Assembly (NCBI GenBank): GCA_050184115.1
Contig: JBFXAQ010000005.1
Coordinates: 1 to 64,000, forward strand
DNA from: JACKNG01 sp050184115
Lineage (GTDB): Bacteria > Pseudomonadota > Gammaproteobacteria > Ga0077536
Reading direction: 5' to 3'
DNA: 64,000 nt
Shown here: piece after piece, positions 13,600 through 22,824 of the stretch
Layout: every line of letters begins with the position of its first letter
Position numbering within the stretch: position 1 is the first letter of the stretch
The notes under the pieces: model-generated
The model's database searches: none
Told to the model about the DNA's origin: nothing
The model's input: the letters and a program-made list of their open reading frames with translations, nothing else
Translations under genes and position numbers: made by a program

Positions 13600-14573
13600 G
13601 CGGCGTCGCGCCAGGCCGGCGCGCTGGCGAGTTCGTCGAGCAGTGCGAACTGCTGGTCGGCCTGTTCGAGGCGCACGAAGCGCTGGCGCCAGGCGGCGCC
13701 GTCGGCGAAGCCCTCGAGGTACCAGGCGATGTGCTTGCGCGCGATGCGCAGCCCGTTGTCGACGCCGTAGTGGGCGTGCAGCGCGGCGAGGTGTTCGCGC
13801 ATCACGGCGAGACGCGCGAGCGTCGACGGCGGCTGCCAGGCGCGCCCGGCCAACGCCGCCTTGATGGCGGCGAAGAGCCACGGCCGGCCGCGCGCGGCGC
13901 GGCCGATCATGAGACCGTCGGCACCGGTCTCGGCCAGCACCGCGAGCGCCTCGGCGGGCGTGGTGATGTCGCCGTTGGCGATCACGGGGATGCGGACGGC
14001 CTGCTTGATCGCGGCGATGGTGGCGTACTCGGCGTGACCGCGAAAGGCGCAGGCGCGGGTGCGGCCGTGCACGGTCAGCGCGGCGATGCCGGCCTGTTCG
14101 GCGAGGCGCGCGACGGCGACGCCGTTGCGTCGCTCGGGGCTCCAACCGGTGCGCATCTTGAGCGTCACCGGGACGCTGACAGCGGCGACCACGGCGTCGA
14201 GGATGGCGCCGACCAGCGCCTCGTCCCGCAGCAGCGCGGAGCCGGCATGGGCGTCGAGCACCTTCTTCGCCGGGCAGCCCATGTTGATGTCGACGACGTC
14301 GGCACCGAGATCGACCGCGGCGCGCGCGGCGTCCGCGAGCAGGCGCGGTTTGCCGCCCGCGATCTGGACGATGCGCGGCGCGGCCTCGCCGTCGATGTCG
14401 AGGCGCGGCCGCGTCTTGCGGCTGTGCCACAGGCGGGTTTCGGCACAGACCATCTCGGTCACGGCATAGTCGGCGCCGAAACGGCGCGCGAGCACGCGCA
14501 GCGGACGATCGGACACGCCGGCCATGGGCGCGAGCGCCACGGGCTGGTCGAAGGTGAAGGGGCCGATGTTCAT
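13596..14573 (-). CDS. dusB: tRNA-dihydrouridine synthase
   Basis: This 325-residue FMN-dependent enzyme reduces uridines in the tRNA D-loop. The start MNIGPFTFDQPVALAPMAGV and the motifs YAVTEMVCAET, VVDINMGCPAKKV (with the catalytic Cys), TLKMRTGW, ALTVHGRTRACAF, PVIANGDI and GLMIGRAARGRPW are those of DusB. A long open frame continues upstream of the ATG but overlaps the next gene in another frame and is not used. It lies upstream of fis with a 4-nt overlap. Confidence 0.96.
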   Translation of the reverse strand: MNIGPFTFDQPVALAPMAGVSDRPLRVLARRFGADYAVTEMVCAETRLWHSRKTRPRLDIDGEAAPRIVQIAGGKPRLLADAARAAVDLGADVVDINMGCPAKKVLDAHAGSALLRDEALVGAILDAVVAAVSVPVTLKMRTGWSPERRNGVAVARLAEQAGIAALTVHGRTRACAFRGHAEYATIAAIKQAVRIPVIANGDITTPAEALAVLAETGADGLMIGRAARGRPWLFAAIKAALAGRAWQPPSTLARLAVMREHLAALHAHYGVDNGLRIARKHIAWYLEGFADGAAWRQRFVRLEQADQQFALLDELASAPAWRDAA

Positions 14574-14767
14574 CCTGTTCTGCGCGCTTGTCGTACCGCC
14601 GTCCGGGGAGATCACGCCCTGGCGCCGGGATGGCGGCCGTTCAGCGTTGCGACGGGTAGCTGGCTCTCGGGTGGCCGGGCCGGCCCCGCTCCCCCGGGTG
14701 CCGTCCGTGCGAGCGGCGATGATAGCCACAATGCCGCGCCACCGGAAGGCCGCGCCCGGCGGCAGGG

Positions 14768-16552
14768 TCAGAGAAACGAGAACTCGAAGCTGCTCGCGCG
14801 GGCGGCTTCGCCACCGAGTTCGAGGACCACGAACACCGGCTGGCCCGGCGCCATGCCAGCGGCGATGTCGATGCTGTGATCGAGGTACTCGGCGGGCGCG
14901 AAACGGCGGCTGCCGACCGCGCGGCCGGTGCCGTCGTGCAGGGTCAGTTCGAGCACCGGGTAGGGCGTGGCCGTCGTGGCCTGGTTGACCAGGGTCGCGT
15001 TGACCAGCAGCGCGTCGCGGTACTGCGGATGTTCGCGCACGTCGCGCGCGGCGAGTTCGACACGGCTCACCGTGGTGTCGGCCGTCGGCGCCGGGCAACC
15101 GAGGCGGACGCAGGCGGCGGCGAACCACGGCGCGCTCGCCGGCAGGGCGGCGACGATCGCCGCACGCGCAAGGAATGCGCCCTGCGCGGCGAGTGCCAGG
15201 GCGAGCACGCCGACGGCGGCGGCCCACAGCCAGCGGCCGCGCGGCCCGCGCGGCCGCTGGGCGCGCGCAAGGGCGGCGACCTCGGCGCGCAGCAGGTCGG
15301 GCACCGCGGGGTCGTCGTCGGCAGCGCCGTCCCCGCTCGGCGACGACACCGCGGGCGCGGCCGCGCGCCGATCGCCGGCGGCCGGGACGGCGGGGTGCGA
15401 TGCCTCGTCGAGGTCGTCCTCGCCGCTGCCCGGCGCGGTGAAGAGGATGGCGTGTTCGGCCGCGCTGAGGGTCGAGGTCCGGGCCGGCATCGCCGCCGGT
15501 TCGTCGTCGCCAGCCGGTGGAGGATCGTGCGGGGTGGCGGCCGGCGCACCGTCGGCCCTGTCCGTTGACGAGGGTGGCGTCGTCGCGACGGGTGGCGACG
15601 GTTCGCCGGTCGATACGGGCGGGGATGCGACGTCGGGCGACGCCGCGAGCGGTGCGGGCGCAACGGGCGCGGCGACCGGCTCGATCGGAGTCGTCGCCGT
15701 TGGCGCGGACGGCGTCGTCGCAGCGGGTGGCGGCGCTTCGTCGACCGGCGCGGGGATGTCGATGACGGCAGGCGATGCCGCGAGCGGTGCGGGCGCAACG
15801 GCCGTGGCGACCGGCTCGATTGGCGTCGTGGCCGCGGGCGCGGACGGCGGCGTCGCGGCGGGTGACGGCGCTTCGTCGGCCGGCGCGGGGATGTCGATGA
15901 CGGCAGGCGATGCCGCGAGCGGTGTGATCGCAACGGCCGTGGCGACCGGCTCGATTGGCGTCGTGGCCGCGGGCGCGGACGGCGTCGTCGCGGCGGGTGG
16001 CGGCGCTTCGTCGACCGGCGCGGGGATGTCGATGACGGCAGGCGATACCGCGAGCGGTGTGATCGCAACGGCCGTGGCGACCGGCTCGATTGGCGTCGTG
16101 GCCGCGGGCGCGGACGGCGTCGTCGCGGCGGGTGGCGGCGCTTCGTCGGCCGCCGCGTGGATGTCGATGACGGCAGGCGATGCCTGTAACGTCACGGGCG
16201 CGATAGGCGCGGCAGCTGGGTCGACCGACACGATCGGCGTCGTGGCCGTTGGCGCGCGGGGCGTCGTCGCGGCGGGTGGCGGCGCTTCGTCGGCCGGCGC
16301 GGGGATGTCGATGACGACAGGCGTTGCCCGTAACGGCACGGTCGGCGTCGTCGCGACGGACGCGGACGCCGGCGGTGCACCACCGGGAGCCGCCGGGTCT
16401 CGTTGCCCGGGCGCGGCGCCTTCCTCGACCAGGCTCGCGAGCGCGTTGAAGACGTGGTCGCAGGCGCCGCAGGTGACCAGGCCGTTGGCCACGCTCAGGT
16501 GTTCGGCGCGGACCCGGAACCACGCCCCGCAGCTCGGACATCGCGTCAGCAT
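14768..16552 (-). CDS. MJ0042-type zinc-ribbon protein with Pro/Ala repeats and DUF3426 domain
   Basis: This 594-residue protein has three parts. Residues 1-40 form a zinc ribbon (CPSCGAWFRVRAEHLSV ... CGACDHVF). A long low-complexity segment (about 45-400) is dominated by Pro, Ala and Thr. The C-terminus has one membrane helix (about 425-450, LWAAAVGVLALALAAQGAFL) followed by a DUF3426 domain (TTVSRVELAARDVREH, then PYPVLELTLHDGTGR). The segment holds direct repeats of 45 residues. The zinc ribbon would be cytoplasmic and the DUF3426 domain periplasmic. Homologues usually sit between prmA and dusB or fis, as here. The function is not established; the repeat region is expected to vary in copy number between strains. 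Confidence 0.88.
   Translation of the reverse strand: MLTRCPSCGAWFRVRAEHLSVANGLVTCGACDHVFNALASLVEEGAAPGQRDPAAPGGAPPASASVATTPTVPLRATPVVIDIPAPADEAPPPAATTPRAPTATTPIVSVDPAAAPIAPVTLQASPAVIDIHAAADEAPPPAATTPSAPAATTPIEPVATAVAITPLAVSPAVIDIPAPVDEAPPPAATTPSAPAATTPIEPVATAVAITPLAASPAVIDIPAPADEAPSPAATPPSAPAATTPIEPVATAVAPAPLAASPAVIDIPAPVDEAPPPAATTPSAPTATTPIEPVAAPVAPAPLAASPDVASPPVSTGEPSPPVATTPPSSTDRADGAPAATPHDPPPAGDDEPAAMPARTSTLSAAEHAILFTAPGSGEDDLDEASHPAVPAAGDRRAAAPAVSSPSGDGAADDDPAVPDLLRAEVAALARAQRPRGPRGRWLWAAAVGVLALALAAQGAFLARAAIVAALPASAPWFAAACVRLGCPAPTADTTVSRVELAARDVREHPQYRDALLVNATLVNQATTATPYPVLELTLHDGTGRAVGSRRFAPAEYLDHSIDIAAGMAPGQPVFVVLELGGEAARASSFEFSFL
15629..16330 (-). repeat. Intragenic tandem repeats, 135-bp period
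   Basis: The anchor GACGGCAGGCGATGCC or a close variant recurs at 15629, 15764, 15899, 16034, 16169 and 16313. Four steps are exactly 135 bp and the last is 144 bp. The unit encodes 45 residues of the form SPAVIDIPAPADEAPPPAAT followed by a PIEPVATAVA stretch. Units in the middle are almost identical and the outer ones have drifted. Both step sizes keep the reading frame. Confidence 0.93.
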
Positions 16553-16685
16553 GCTCGTTCTCCCCCGCCCTCCGGCCGCGAGTCTAGCGTGGATTCGGCG
16601 GGCGTGGTCCGTGGCGGCGGCGCAGCGGCGCGCGCGAGCCTGGCTGGCACGCGGCCGTTTCGCCGGCGCGGCAGCGGCCGCCCGC

Positions 16686-17564
16686 TCAACGCCGGCGCTG
16701 GCCGGCGAGCAGCACCCACTCGCCGCGCGCGCCGGCCACGGCGAGTTCGAAGTCCGCGCCGTAAGCCGCGATCACGGTGTCGGCCTGGCCGGCGAGGATG
16801 CCGGCCAGCGCAATGCGGCCACCGGGATGCAGCAGGGCGGCGAAGCGCGGGCCGAGGGCGAGCAGCGGTTCGAGCAGGATGTTGGCGACGAGCACGTCGG
16901 CGACACGCCCGGCGACGAGATCCGGCCCGCCGACTTCGATCACGCCCGCGGCGGCGTTGGCGACGACGTTGTCGCGCGCGGTGGCGATGGCGGCGTCGTC
17001 GATGTCGACCGCCCACACCGCGCGCGCACCGAGCGCCGCGGCCGCCAGCGCCAGCACGCCCGACCCGGTGCCGTAGTCGATGACATCGCAACGTTCGAGC
17101 CCGGCCGCCGCCAGCCAGTCGAGACACAGCGCCGTGGTCTCGTGGGTGCCGGTGCCGAAGGCCTGGCCGGGATCGATGCGCAACACGTGGCGCACCCCGG
17201 GCGGCGGTTCGCACCAGCTCGGACACACGCACAGGCCGCCACCGAATTCGAGCGGCTGCCAGTGGCGTTTCCAGTTCTCGGCCCAGTCCGCTGCCGCGAT
17301 GTCGCGCGTCTCGATGACCACGGCGGGCGACAACGCCGAGCGCAGCGCCGCGAGGACACCGGCGCGGGGGACCGTGTCGTCGAACAGTGCTTCGATGGTG
17401 AAACGCGCCCAGGTCTCGCCCGGGTCGCTGCCGGGTTCGGCGAACAGCGGGCGATCGCCTTCGCTCTGGGTCACCGACAGCGCACCGAGATCGTCGAGCA
17501 GGTCTTCGAGCGCCGGCCAGGCAGCCGCCTCGACGACGCAACGTACTTCGTAGCAGGCATTCAT
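16686..17564 (-). CDS. prmA: Ribosomal protein L11 methyltransferase
   Basis: This 292-residue SAM-dependent enzyme trimethylates ribosomal protein L11. The family signature PGQAFGTGTHETTALCLDW precedes the SAM site VIDYGTGSGVLALAAAALG, then WAVDIDDAAIATARDN and the substrate-side motif LVANILLEPL. The N-terminal L11-recognition domain carries the expected AADWAENWKRHWQP. It lies 33 nt downstream of accC and continues the accB-accC-prmA order often seen in proteobacteria. Confidence 0.96.
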   Translation of the reverse strand: MNACYEVRCVVEAAAWPALEDLLDDLGALSVTQSEGDRPLFAEPGSDPGETWARFTIEALFDDTVPRAGVLAALRSALSPAVVIETRDIAAADWAENWKRHWQPLEFGGGLCVCPSWCEPPPGVRHVLRIDPGQAFGTGTHETTALCLDWLAAAGLERCDVIDYGTGSGVLALAAAALGARAVWAVDIDDAAIATARDNVVANAAAGVIEVGGPDLVAGRVADVLVANILLEPLLALGPRFAALLHPGGRIALAGILAGQADTVIAAYGADFELAVAGARGEWVLLAGQRRR

Positions 17565-17597
17565 GGGCAGGCGCGGCGCGACCAGGCCGTCACGCGC

Positions 17598-18941
17598 TCA
17601 GACCAGTCCCAGGCGTCGCTCGAGGAAGTGGATATCTGTGCCGCCGGCGCGGAAGGCGGCATCCGAGACCAGGTCGATGTGCAGCGGGATGTTGGTCTCG
17701 ATGCCCTCGATGACGAGTTCGGTCAGCGCGTTCTGGGTGCGGATGAGCGCCGTCTCGCGATCCTCGGCGTGGCAGATGAGCTTGCCGATCAGCGAATCGT
17801 AGTAGGGCGGCACGACGTAACCCGCATAGATGTGGGAATCGATGCGCACCCCGGGACCGCCGGCCGGGTGGTAGACGCTGATACGTCCCGGCGATGGCCG
17901 GAAGGTGTAGGCGTCTTCGGCGTTGATGCGGCACTCGACGGCATGGCCATGGATTGCGATGTCTTGCTGGCGGATGGCGAGCTTCTCGCCGGCGGCGACG
18001 AGCAGTTGCTGCTTGACCAGGTCGACGCCGGTGATGGCCTCGGTCACCGGGTGTTCGACCTGGATGCGGGTGTTCATCTCGATGAAGAAGAACTCGCCGT
18101 TCTCGTAGAGGAACTCGAACGTGCCGGCGCCGCGGTAGCCGATGCGCTTGCAGGCCTCCACGCACAGCGCGCCCATGCGTTCGCGCGTCGCCGCGTCGAT
18201 GCCGGGCGCCGGCGCTTCCTCGATGATCTTCTGGTGGCGGCGTTGCATGGAGCAATCGCGTTCGCCGAGATGGATGACGTTGCCGTGGGCATCGGCGAGC
18301 ACCTGGAACTCGATGTGGCGCGGACGCTCGAGGAATTTCTCGAGGTAGACCGAATCGTTCTGGAACGCGCTCGCCGCCTCGCGCTTGGTCAGGCCGATGG
18401 CGTTGCGCAGGCCCGCTTCGCTGTGCACCACGCGCATGCCGCGGCCGCCGCCACCACCGGCGGCCTTGATGATGACGGGGTAGCCGATGGCGCGCGCGAG
18501 CGCGGCGTTCTCGACGATGTCGTCACCGAGCGGCTTGCCGGAGCCGGGCACGCAGGGCACGCCGGCCTCCTTCATCGCGGCGATGGCCGACAGCTTGTCG
18601 CCCATCAGGCGCATGGTGTCGGGACGCGGACCGATGAAGACGAAGCCGGATTTCTCGACGCGCTCGGCGAAGTCGGCGTTCTCCGAGAGGAAGCCGTAAC
18701 CGGGATGGATGGCGACGGCGTCGACGACCTCGGCCGCGGCGATCACGGCCGGGATGTTGAGGTAGCTGTCGGCCGGTGCCGGCGGGCCGATGCACACCGA
18801 CTCGTCGGCGAGGCGGACGTGCTTGAGGTCGCGGTCGGCCGAGGAATGGATGGCGACGGTCTTGATGCCGAGATCGCGGCAGGCGCGCAGTACGCGCAGT
18901 GCGATCTCGCCGCGGTTGGCGATGACGACTTTGTCGAACAT
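17598..18941 (-). CDS. accC: Acetyl-CoA carboxylase, biotin carboxylase subunit
   Basis: This 447-residue ATP-grasp enzyme carboxylates the biotin of AccB at the first step of fatty acid synthesis. The start MFDKVVIANRGEIALRVLRA is typical. The glycine-rich ATP loop (KAAGGGGGRGMRVVH), the EKFLERPRHIEFQVLAD stretch, RDCSMQRRHQKIIEEAPAP and EMNTRIQVEHPVTE are all present. The gene begins 15 nt after the accB stop and is clearly in one operon with it. Confidence 0.97.
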   Translation of the reverse strand: MFDKVVIANRGEIALRVLRACRDLGIKTVAIHSSADRDLKHVRLADESVCIGPPAPADSYLNIPAVIAAAEVVDAVAIHPGYGFLSENADFAERVEKSGFVFIGPRPDTMRLMGDKLSAIAAMKEAGVPCVPGSGKPLGDDIVENAALARAIGYPVIIKAAGGGGGRGMRVVHSEAGLRNAIGLTKREAASAFQNDSVYLEKFLERPRHIEFQVLADAHGNVIHLGERDCSMQRRHQKIIEEAPAPGIDAATRERMGALCVEACKRIGYRGAGTFEFLYENGEFFFIEMNTRIQVEHPVTEAITGVDLVKQQLLVAAGEKLAIRQQDIAIHGHAVECRINAEDAYTFRPSPGRISVYHPAGGPGVRIDSHIYAGYVVPPYYDSLIGKLICHAEDRETALIRTQNALTELVIEGIETNIPLHIDLVSDAAFRAGGTDIHFLERRLGLV

Positions 18942-18956
18942 GGTACCCGGCGACCG

Positions 18957-19415
18957 TCAGGTGATGATGAACAGGGGCTGGCCGTACTCGACCGGGTGGC
19001 CGTTGTCGGCGAGGATGGCCGTGACCTTGCCGCCGATCTCGGCCTCGATCGGGTTCATGATCTTCATCGCCTCGATGATGCACAGCGTGTCGCCCGGCTT
19101 GACCGCCTGGCCGACAGTGACGAAGGGCGGCGATTCGGGCGACGGCCCGGTGTAGAACGTGCCGACCATGGGCGACTCGACCACCGCGCCCTCGGGCGCG
19201 CCGGGCGCTTCGGCAGCGGGCGCGGCGGGGGCTGGCGCAGCCGCGGCGGGAGCCGCGGGCGGCGGCACGGGCGCGTAGGCCGGTGCCGGGGCGTAGACCG
19301 CGCCGCTGACACCGCGCGAGATGCGCACCGATTCCTCGCCCTCGCGGATCTCGATCTCGGCGATGCCGGATTCTTCGAGCAGCTCGATGAGTTTCTTGAC
19401 CTTCCTGATATCCAC
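18957..19415 (-). CDS. accB: Acetyl-CoA carboxylase, biotin carboxyl carrier protein
   Basis: This 152-residue protein carries biotin between the two acetyl-CoA carboxylase half-reactions. It starts with GTG behind GGGGGA (VDIRKVKKLIELLEESG). The N-terminal oligomerisation part is followed by a Pro/Ala linker (about residues 41-75) and a biotinyl domain. The biotinylated Lys is in the EAMKIMNPIEAE motif. The domain also has SPMVGTFYTGPSP, the bacterial 'thumb' region. It lies 53 nt after aroQ, an order (aroQ-accB-accC) common in gammaproteobacteria. Confidence 0.97.
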   Translation of the reverse strand: MDIRKVKKLIELLEESGIAEIEIREGEESVRISRGVSGAVYAPAPAYAPVPPPAAPAAAAPAPAAPAAEAPGAPEGAVVESPMVGTFYTGPSPESPPFVTVGQAVKPGDTLCIIEAMKIMNPIEAEIGGKVTAILADNGHPVEYGQPLFIIT

Positions 19416-19468
19416 CTCGGTTCCCCCGTGGTCCGGCGCGGTCGCGGCCGCGCGGATGTGTTCTTGCT

Positions 19469-19915
19469 CTAGGTTCTGTCGTCGATGGCAGCCGCCGCTG
19501 CCTGCAGGGCCAGTTCGTAGCCCAGAAGGCCGAGCCCCGAGATCACCCCGACCGCGACGTCGGACAGGTAGGAGTGATGGCGGAAGGCTTCGCGCGCGAA
19601 GACGTTCGAGATGTGCACCTCGATGAAGGGAATGGCCACGCCGAGCAGGGCGTCGCGCAGGGCCACGCTGGTGTGCGTATAGGCGCCCGGATTGATGACG
19701 ATGAACGCCACGCCATCGCGCCCGGCCTGATGGAGACGGTCGACCAGCGCGCCCTCGCCACTGGCCTGGAAGCATTCCGCCTCGTGCCCGAGCGCGGCGG
19801 CGCGGGCCACCAGCCGCGCCTCGAGTTCGGGCAGGGTCGTACGGCCGTAGATGTCCGGCTCGCGCAAGCCCAGCAGGTTCAGGTTGGGGCCATTGACGAC
19901 GAGCAGCTTGGCCAC
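19469..19915 (-). CDS. aroQ: 3-dehydroquinate dehydratase, type II
   Basis: This 148-residue enzyme dehydrates 3-dehydroquinate in the shikimate pathway. The start is a GTG (VAKLLVVNGPNLNLLGLREP) with AGG about 10 nt upstream; a longer frame adds 27 unrelated residues. The catalytic Tyr lies in EPDIYG, the His in the INPGAYTHTSVALRDAL segment, and VHISNVFAREAFRHHSYLS matches the substrate-binding region. The size fits the dodecameric type II enzyme. Confidence 0.96.
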   Translation of the reverse strand: MAKLLVVNGPNLNLLGLREPDIYGRTTLPELEARLVARAAALGHEAECFQASGEGALVDRLHQAGRDGVAFIVINPGAYTHTSVALRDALLGVAIPFIEVHISNVFAREAFRHHSYLSDVAVGVISGLGLLGYELALQAAAAAIDDRT

Positions 19916-20029
19916 GCGGGAAGCCTCGTGATGCGGTGCACAGGTGGGCGCGCACGCTAGCACATTCACGCCCGGGCGGGAACATGTTCGCCGCATATCC
20001 CTGCAAACTTACATGATTCTTACGCGCGT

Positions 20030-20602
20030 TCAGGAACCTTCGAGCAACGCCTCCAGGCTGTCGGCAGCCGCCTTCGCGCTCCATTCACCCTGGCGGGTGA
20101 GGACGACCTCGCCGGCGCGGTCGAAGACCACGGTGTAGGGCAGGCCGCCAATCTGGTTGCCGAGTGCCTGCATGAAACGGACGACGTTCTGGTCGCCGAC
20201 CAGCACCGGGTAGTTGACGCCCTTGCCGGCGACGAAGGCGGCGACCGGCTCGGCCTGGTCGAGCGCGATGCCGACGAACTGAAGACCGGCGGCGCCGTGG
20301 CGCGCCTGGAGGTCGATGAAGGCCGGGATCTCGCGCAGGCAGGGCGGGCACCAGGTAGCCCAGAAGTTGACCACCAGGACCTTGCCCGCCCATTCGTCGA
20401 GACGATGGGTACTGCCGTCGGGCGCGGCGAACGACCATTCGAGCGGGCCGGCGGGCGACCCCTCGGTGGCGACTCGCTTCGCCGCGACAGGCATCGTCGG
20501 GGCGTCGGTGGCCGCCTGGCGCTTGAGCCATTGCTGGGTGACGTAGCCGCTGCTGCCGGCGATGAGGGCGAGGGCGAGAAAGACGAATGGGGCGGGGCGC
20601 AT
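20030..20602 (-). CDS. TlpA/ResA-like membrane-anchored thioredoxin
   Basis: This 190-residue protein has an N-terminal membrane anchor (FVFLALALIAGSSGYVT) and a periplasmic thioredoxin fold with active site WATWCPPCLREIP. The cis-Pro loop is GGLPYTVVFD. Its ATG overlaps the dsbD stop codon by one base (TGATG), so it is translated with DsbD. That fits a role as a periplasmic disulfide reductant charged by DsbD, for example in cytochrome c maturation. The exact partner is not shown by the sequence. Confidence 0.92.
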   Translation of the reverse strand: MRPAPFVFLALALIAGSSGYVTQQWLKRQAATDAPTMPVAAKRVATEGSPAGPLEWSFAAPDGSTHRLDEWAGKVLVVNFWATWCPPCLREIPAFIDLQARHGAAGLQFVGIALDQAEPVAAFVAGKGVNYPVLVGDQNVVRFMQALGNQIGGLPYTVVFDRAGEVVLTRQGEWSAKAAADSLEALLEGS

Positions 20603-22458
20603 CAGGGTCGTTCCAGGTCGTCGAGCAGGCGGGTGAAGCCGGCGGCGTCGACGAAACCGACCAGGCGTTGCGCGCGCTGCTCCGCACCGTCGCGGAAGAA
20701 CAGCACGGCCGGCGGGCCGTAGAGGCCGAAGCGGGCGAGCAGTGCGCGGTCGGTATCGTCGTTGGCGGTGACGTCGGCGCGCAGCAGGGTGTAGCCGGCG
20801 AGGCGGGCGGCGACCGCGGGCGCGGCGAAGGTCTCGCGCTCGAGGTGCTTGCACTCCACGCACCAGTCGGCATAGACGTCGAGCATCACCGGGCCGGGGG
20901 CGGCCCGCACGGCCTGGTCGATTTCGGCCACCTGCTTGACCGGGCGGAAGGCCGCCGGCGGCGCCGTCGCGTGCCCGGCCGGTCCGGTGCCGGCGAAGGG
21001 CGCGAGCGGGCGCAGCGGGTCGTCGGCGCCGCCGGCCGCGCCGACCACCAGCGCACCACCCCACAGCAGGCAGGCGAGGCCGAGTGCCTGGGCGAGACGC
21101 GGGGCGGCGCCGGCGTGGCGGTCGGTACGGGTGAGCGCGCCGAGCGCGACGGCGCTGCCGAGCAGCAGCGCGGCCCACAGGAGCAGGGTGAGCTGGGCCG
21201 GCAGGATGCGTTCGAGGAACCACACGGCGACACCGAGGAAAACCACGCCGAAGACCTGCTTGACCCGCTTCATCCAGGCGCCGGCGCGCGGCAGCAGGGC
21301 ACCGGCCGAGGCGCCGACGGCGAGCAGCGGCAGGCCCATGCCGAGACCGAGGGCGAACAGCGCCGCGCCGCCCGTGACGGCGGAACCGGTGGTGCCGATG
21401 TAGGCCAGCGCGCCGGCCAGGGGCGGCGCCACGCAGGGCCCGACGATGACGGCCGACAGCACGCCCATCACCGCGACCCCGGCCAGGCTGCCGCTCTTCT
21501 GGCTGCGGCTGAGGCCGTCGAGGCGCGACTGCAGCGCGGCCGGCAGTTGCAGTTCGTAGAAGCCGAACATGGACAGGGCCAGCGCGACGAAGAGCGCGGC
21601 GAAGCCGGCGATCACGGCCGGGTGCTGGAAGGCCGCCTGCAGGTTCTGGCCGAGCAGGCCGGCGGCGACCCCGGCGACGGCGTAGGTCGCCGCCATGGCG
21701 AGGACGTAGACGGCGGAGAGCCCGAGCGCGCGCGGGGTCGACAGCGGCTGGCGCTGGCCGACGATGATGCCGGAGAGGATCGGCACCATGGGGAAGACGC
21801 AGGGGGTCAGGGCGAGCAGGAGGCCGAGCCCCAGGAAGGTCGCCAGCGTGACTGTGAGTGAGCGCTCACCGAGCTCACGCGCGATGCGGTCCGTGGCGGA
21901 CAGGCCGTGCGTGCCGGCGGCGGCGACGGCCCCCGGCGCCGCGCCCGCCGGCAACGCCGCGGCCGCGCCGCCGGCCGGGGCCTGCCAGGCGACGGTCTTC
22001 GTGATCGGGGGATAGCAGATGCCGTCCTCGGCGCAGCCCTGGTAGCGCACCGCGACCTCGACCACGGCGCCCGGCGGCGCCTCGCGCACCGGCACGGCGA
22101 TGCGCATGTCGTGCTTGTAGACCTCGACCCGACCGAACTCCGGATCGTCCTTGCTCTCGCTCTCGGGCAGGCGGGCTTCGCCAAGGACGGCGGACTCGTC
22201 GGCGGTGGAAAAGGCGAACCGCTCGCGGTAGAGGTAATAGCCGGGCTCGATGGCGAAATCGAGCACGAGGTTGCCGTCGGCGTCGACCCGGTCGGTGAGC
22301 CGGAAGGCCTCGTCGGGCGGCAGGAACTCGCGCGCCGACGACGCCCCGCCGAGGCGTTCGAGCTGGTCGAGCACGCCCGCGCCGGCCGGCCCCGGGCCGA
22401 GCGCGCAGAGCGCGGCCAGCAGGGCCGCCGTCAGGCCGAGACGCTGTCGCCGACCCAT
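20602..22458 (-). CDS. dsbD: Thiol:disulfide interchange protein DsbD
   Basis: This protein of about 618 residues moves electrons from cytoplasmic thioredoxin to the periplasm. Domain order is complete. A signal peptide is followed by the alpha domain (VRYQGCAEDGICYPPITKTV), a transmembrane domain with its two Cys (ALTPCVFPMVPILSGIIVG and VGPCVAPPLAGALAYIG), and the C-terminal thioredoxin-like gamma domain (DVYADWCVECKHLERETF). I chose the ATG at 22458, which has GGAGG ten bases upstream; an ATG at 22482 would add eight residues. Either start overlaps the end of cutA. It is coupled with the TlpA-like gene downstream. Confidence 0.95.
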   Translation of the reverse strand: MGRRQRLGLTAALLAALCALGPGPAGAGVLDQLERLGGASSAREFLPPDEAFRLTDRVDADGNLVLDFAIEPGYYLYRERFAFSTADESAVLGEARLPESESKDDPEFGRVEVYKHDMRIAVPVREAPPGAVVEVAVRYQGCAEDGICYPPITKTVAWQAPAGGAAAALPAGAAPGAVAAAGTHGLSATDRIARELGERSLTVTLATFLGLGLLLALTPCVFPMVPILSGIIVGQRQPLSTPRALGLSAVYVLAMAATYAVAGVAAGLLGQNLQAAFQHPAVIAGFAALFVALALSMFGFYELQLPAALQSRLDGLSRSQKSGSLAGVAVMGVLSAVIVGPCVAPPLAGALAYIGTTGSAVTGGAALFALGLGMGLPLLAVGASAGALLPRAGAWMKRVKQVFGVVFLGVAVWFLERILPAQLTLLLWAALLLGSAVALGALTRTDRHAGAAPRLAQALGLACLLWGGALVVGAAGGADDPLRPLAPFAGTGPAGHATAPPAAFRPVKQVAEIDQAVRAAPGPVMLDVYADWCVECKHLERETFAAPAVAARLAGYTLLRADVTANDDTDRALLARFGLYGPPAVLFFRDGAEQRAQRLVGFVDAAGFTRLLDDLERP

Positions 22459-22757
22459 GCCAGGTAGGCCTCCGATCCGCATGCCACATCGACCGCCACC
22501 ACCTCGGGGAGTTCATAGGGGTGGGCCTCGCGCCAGGCCGCTTCCAGCGCCGGGAAGGCCGCGCGCGTGGTCTTGGCCACCAGCAGCACCTCGCCGTCCT
22601 CGCACACCTTGCCATCCCAGGCATACACCGAGGTCACGCCCTCGACGATGTTGACGCAGGCGGCGTGGCGCGCTTCGACGGCGAGCCGCGCGAGGCGGCG
22701 CGCGACCTCGCGGTCGGGGCAGGTGCAGAGCACGACGAGGGTGGCGGTGGCGGACAT
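22431..22757 (-). CDS. cutA: CutA1-family divalent-cation tolerance protein
   Basis: This 108-residue protein belongs to the trimeric, PII-like CutA family. Motifs are LVVLCTCPDREVARRLARL, ACVNIVEGVTSVYAWDGKV, GEVLLVAKTTRAAF and the HPYELPEVVAV signature. It was linked to copper tolerance in E. coli, but its true role is unclear. The gene precedes dsbD, as in enteric bacteria where cutA and dsbD are adjacent, and its end overlaps the dsbD start. It diverges from fxsA across 67 bp, which must hold both promoters. Confidence 0.95.
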   Translation of the reverse strand: MSATATLVVLCTCPDREVARRLARLAVEARHAACVNIVEGVTSVYAWDGKVCEDGEVLLVAKTTRAAFPALEAAWREAHPYELPEVVAVDVACGSEAYLAWVGDSVSA

Positions 22758-22824
22758 CGGTACGGCGGATTCGGGCCGGAAGGGGCGTGGTATTGTAAGC
22801 CCCAGCCTCCCCGCCACGTAGTCC

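Noticed and set aside
14967..19472. A 1501-codon open frame on the plus strand opposite prmA, accC and the DUF3426 gene
   Set aside because: It is antisense to several certain genes and reflects the very high third-position G+C content. Its translation is low complexity and matches no family.
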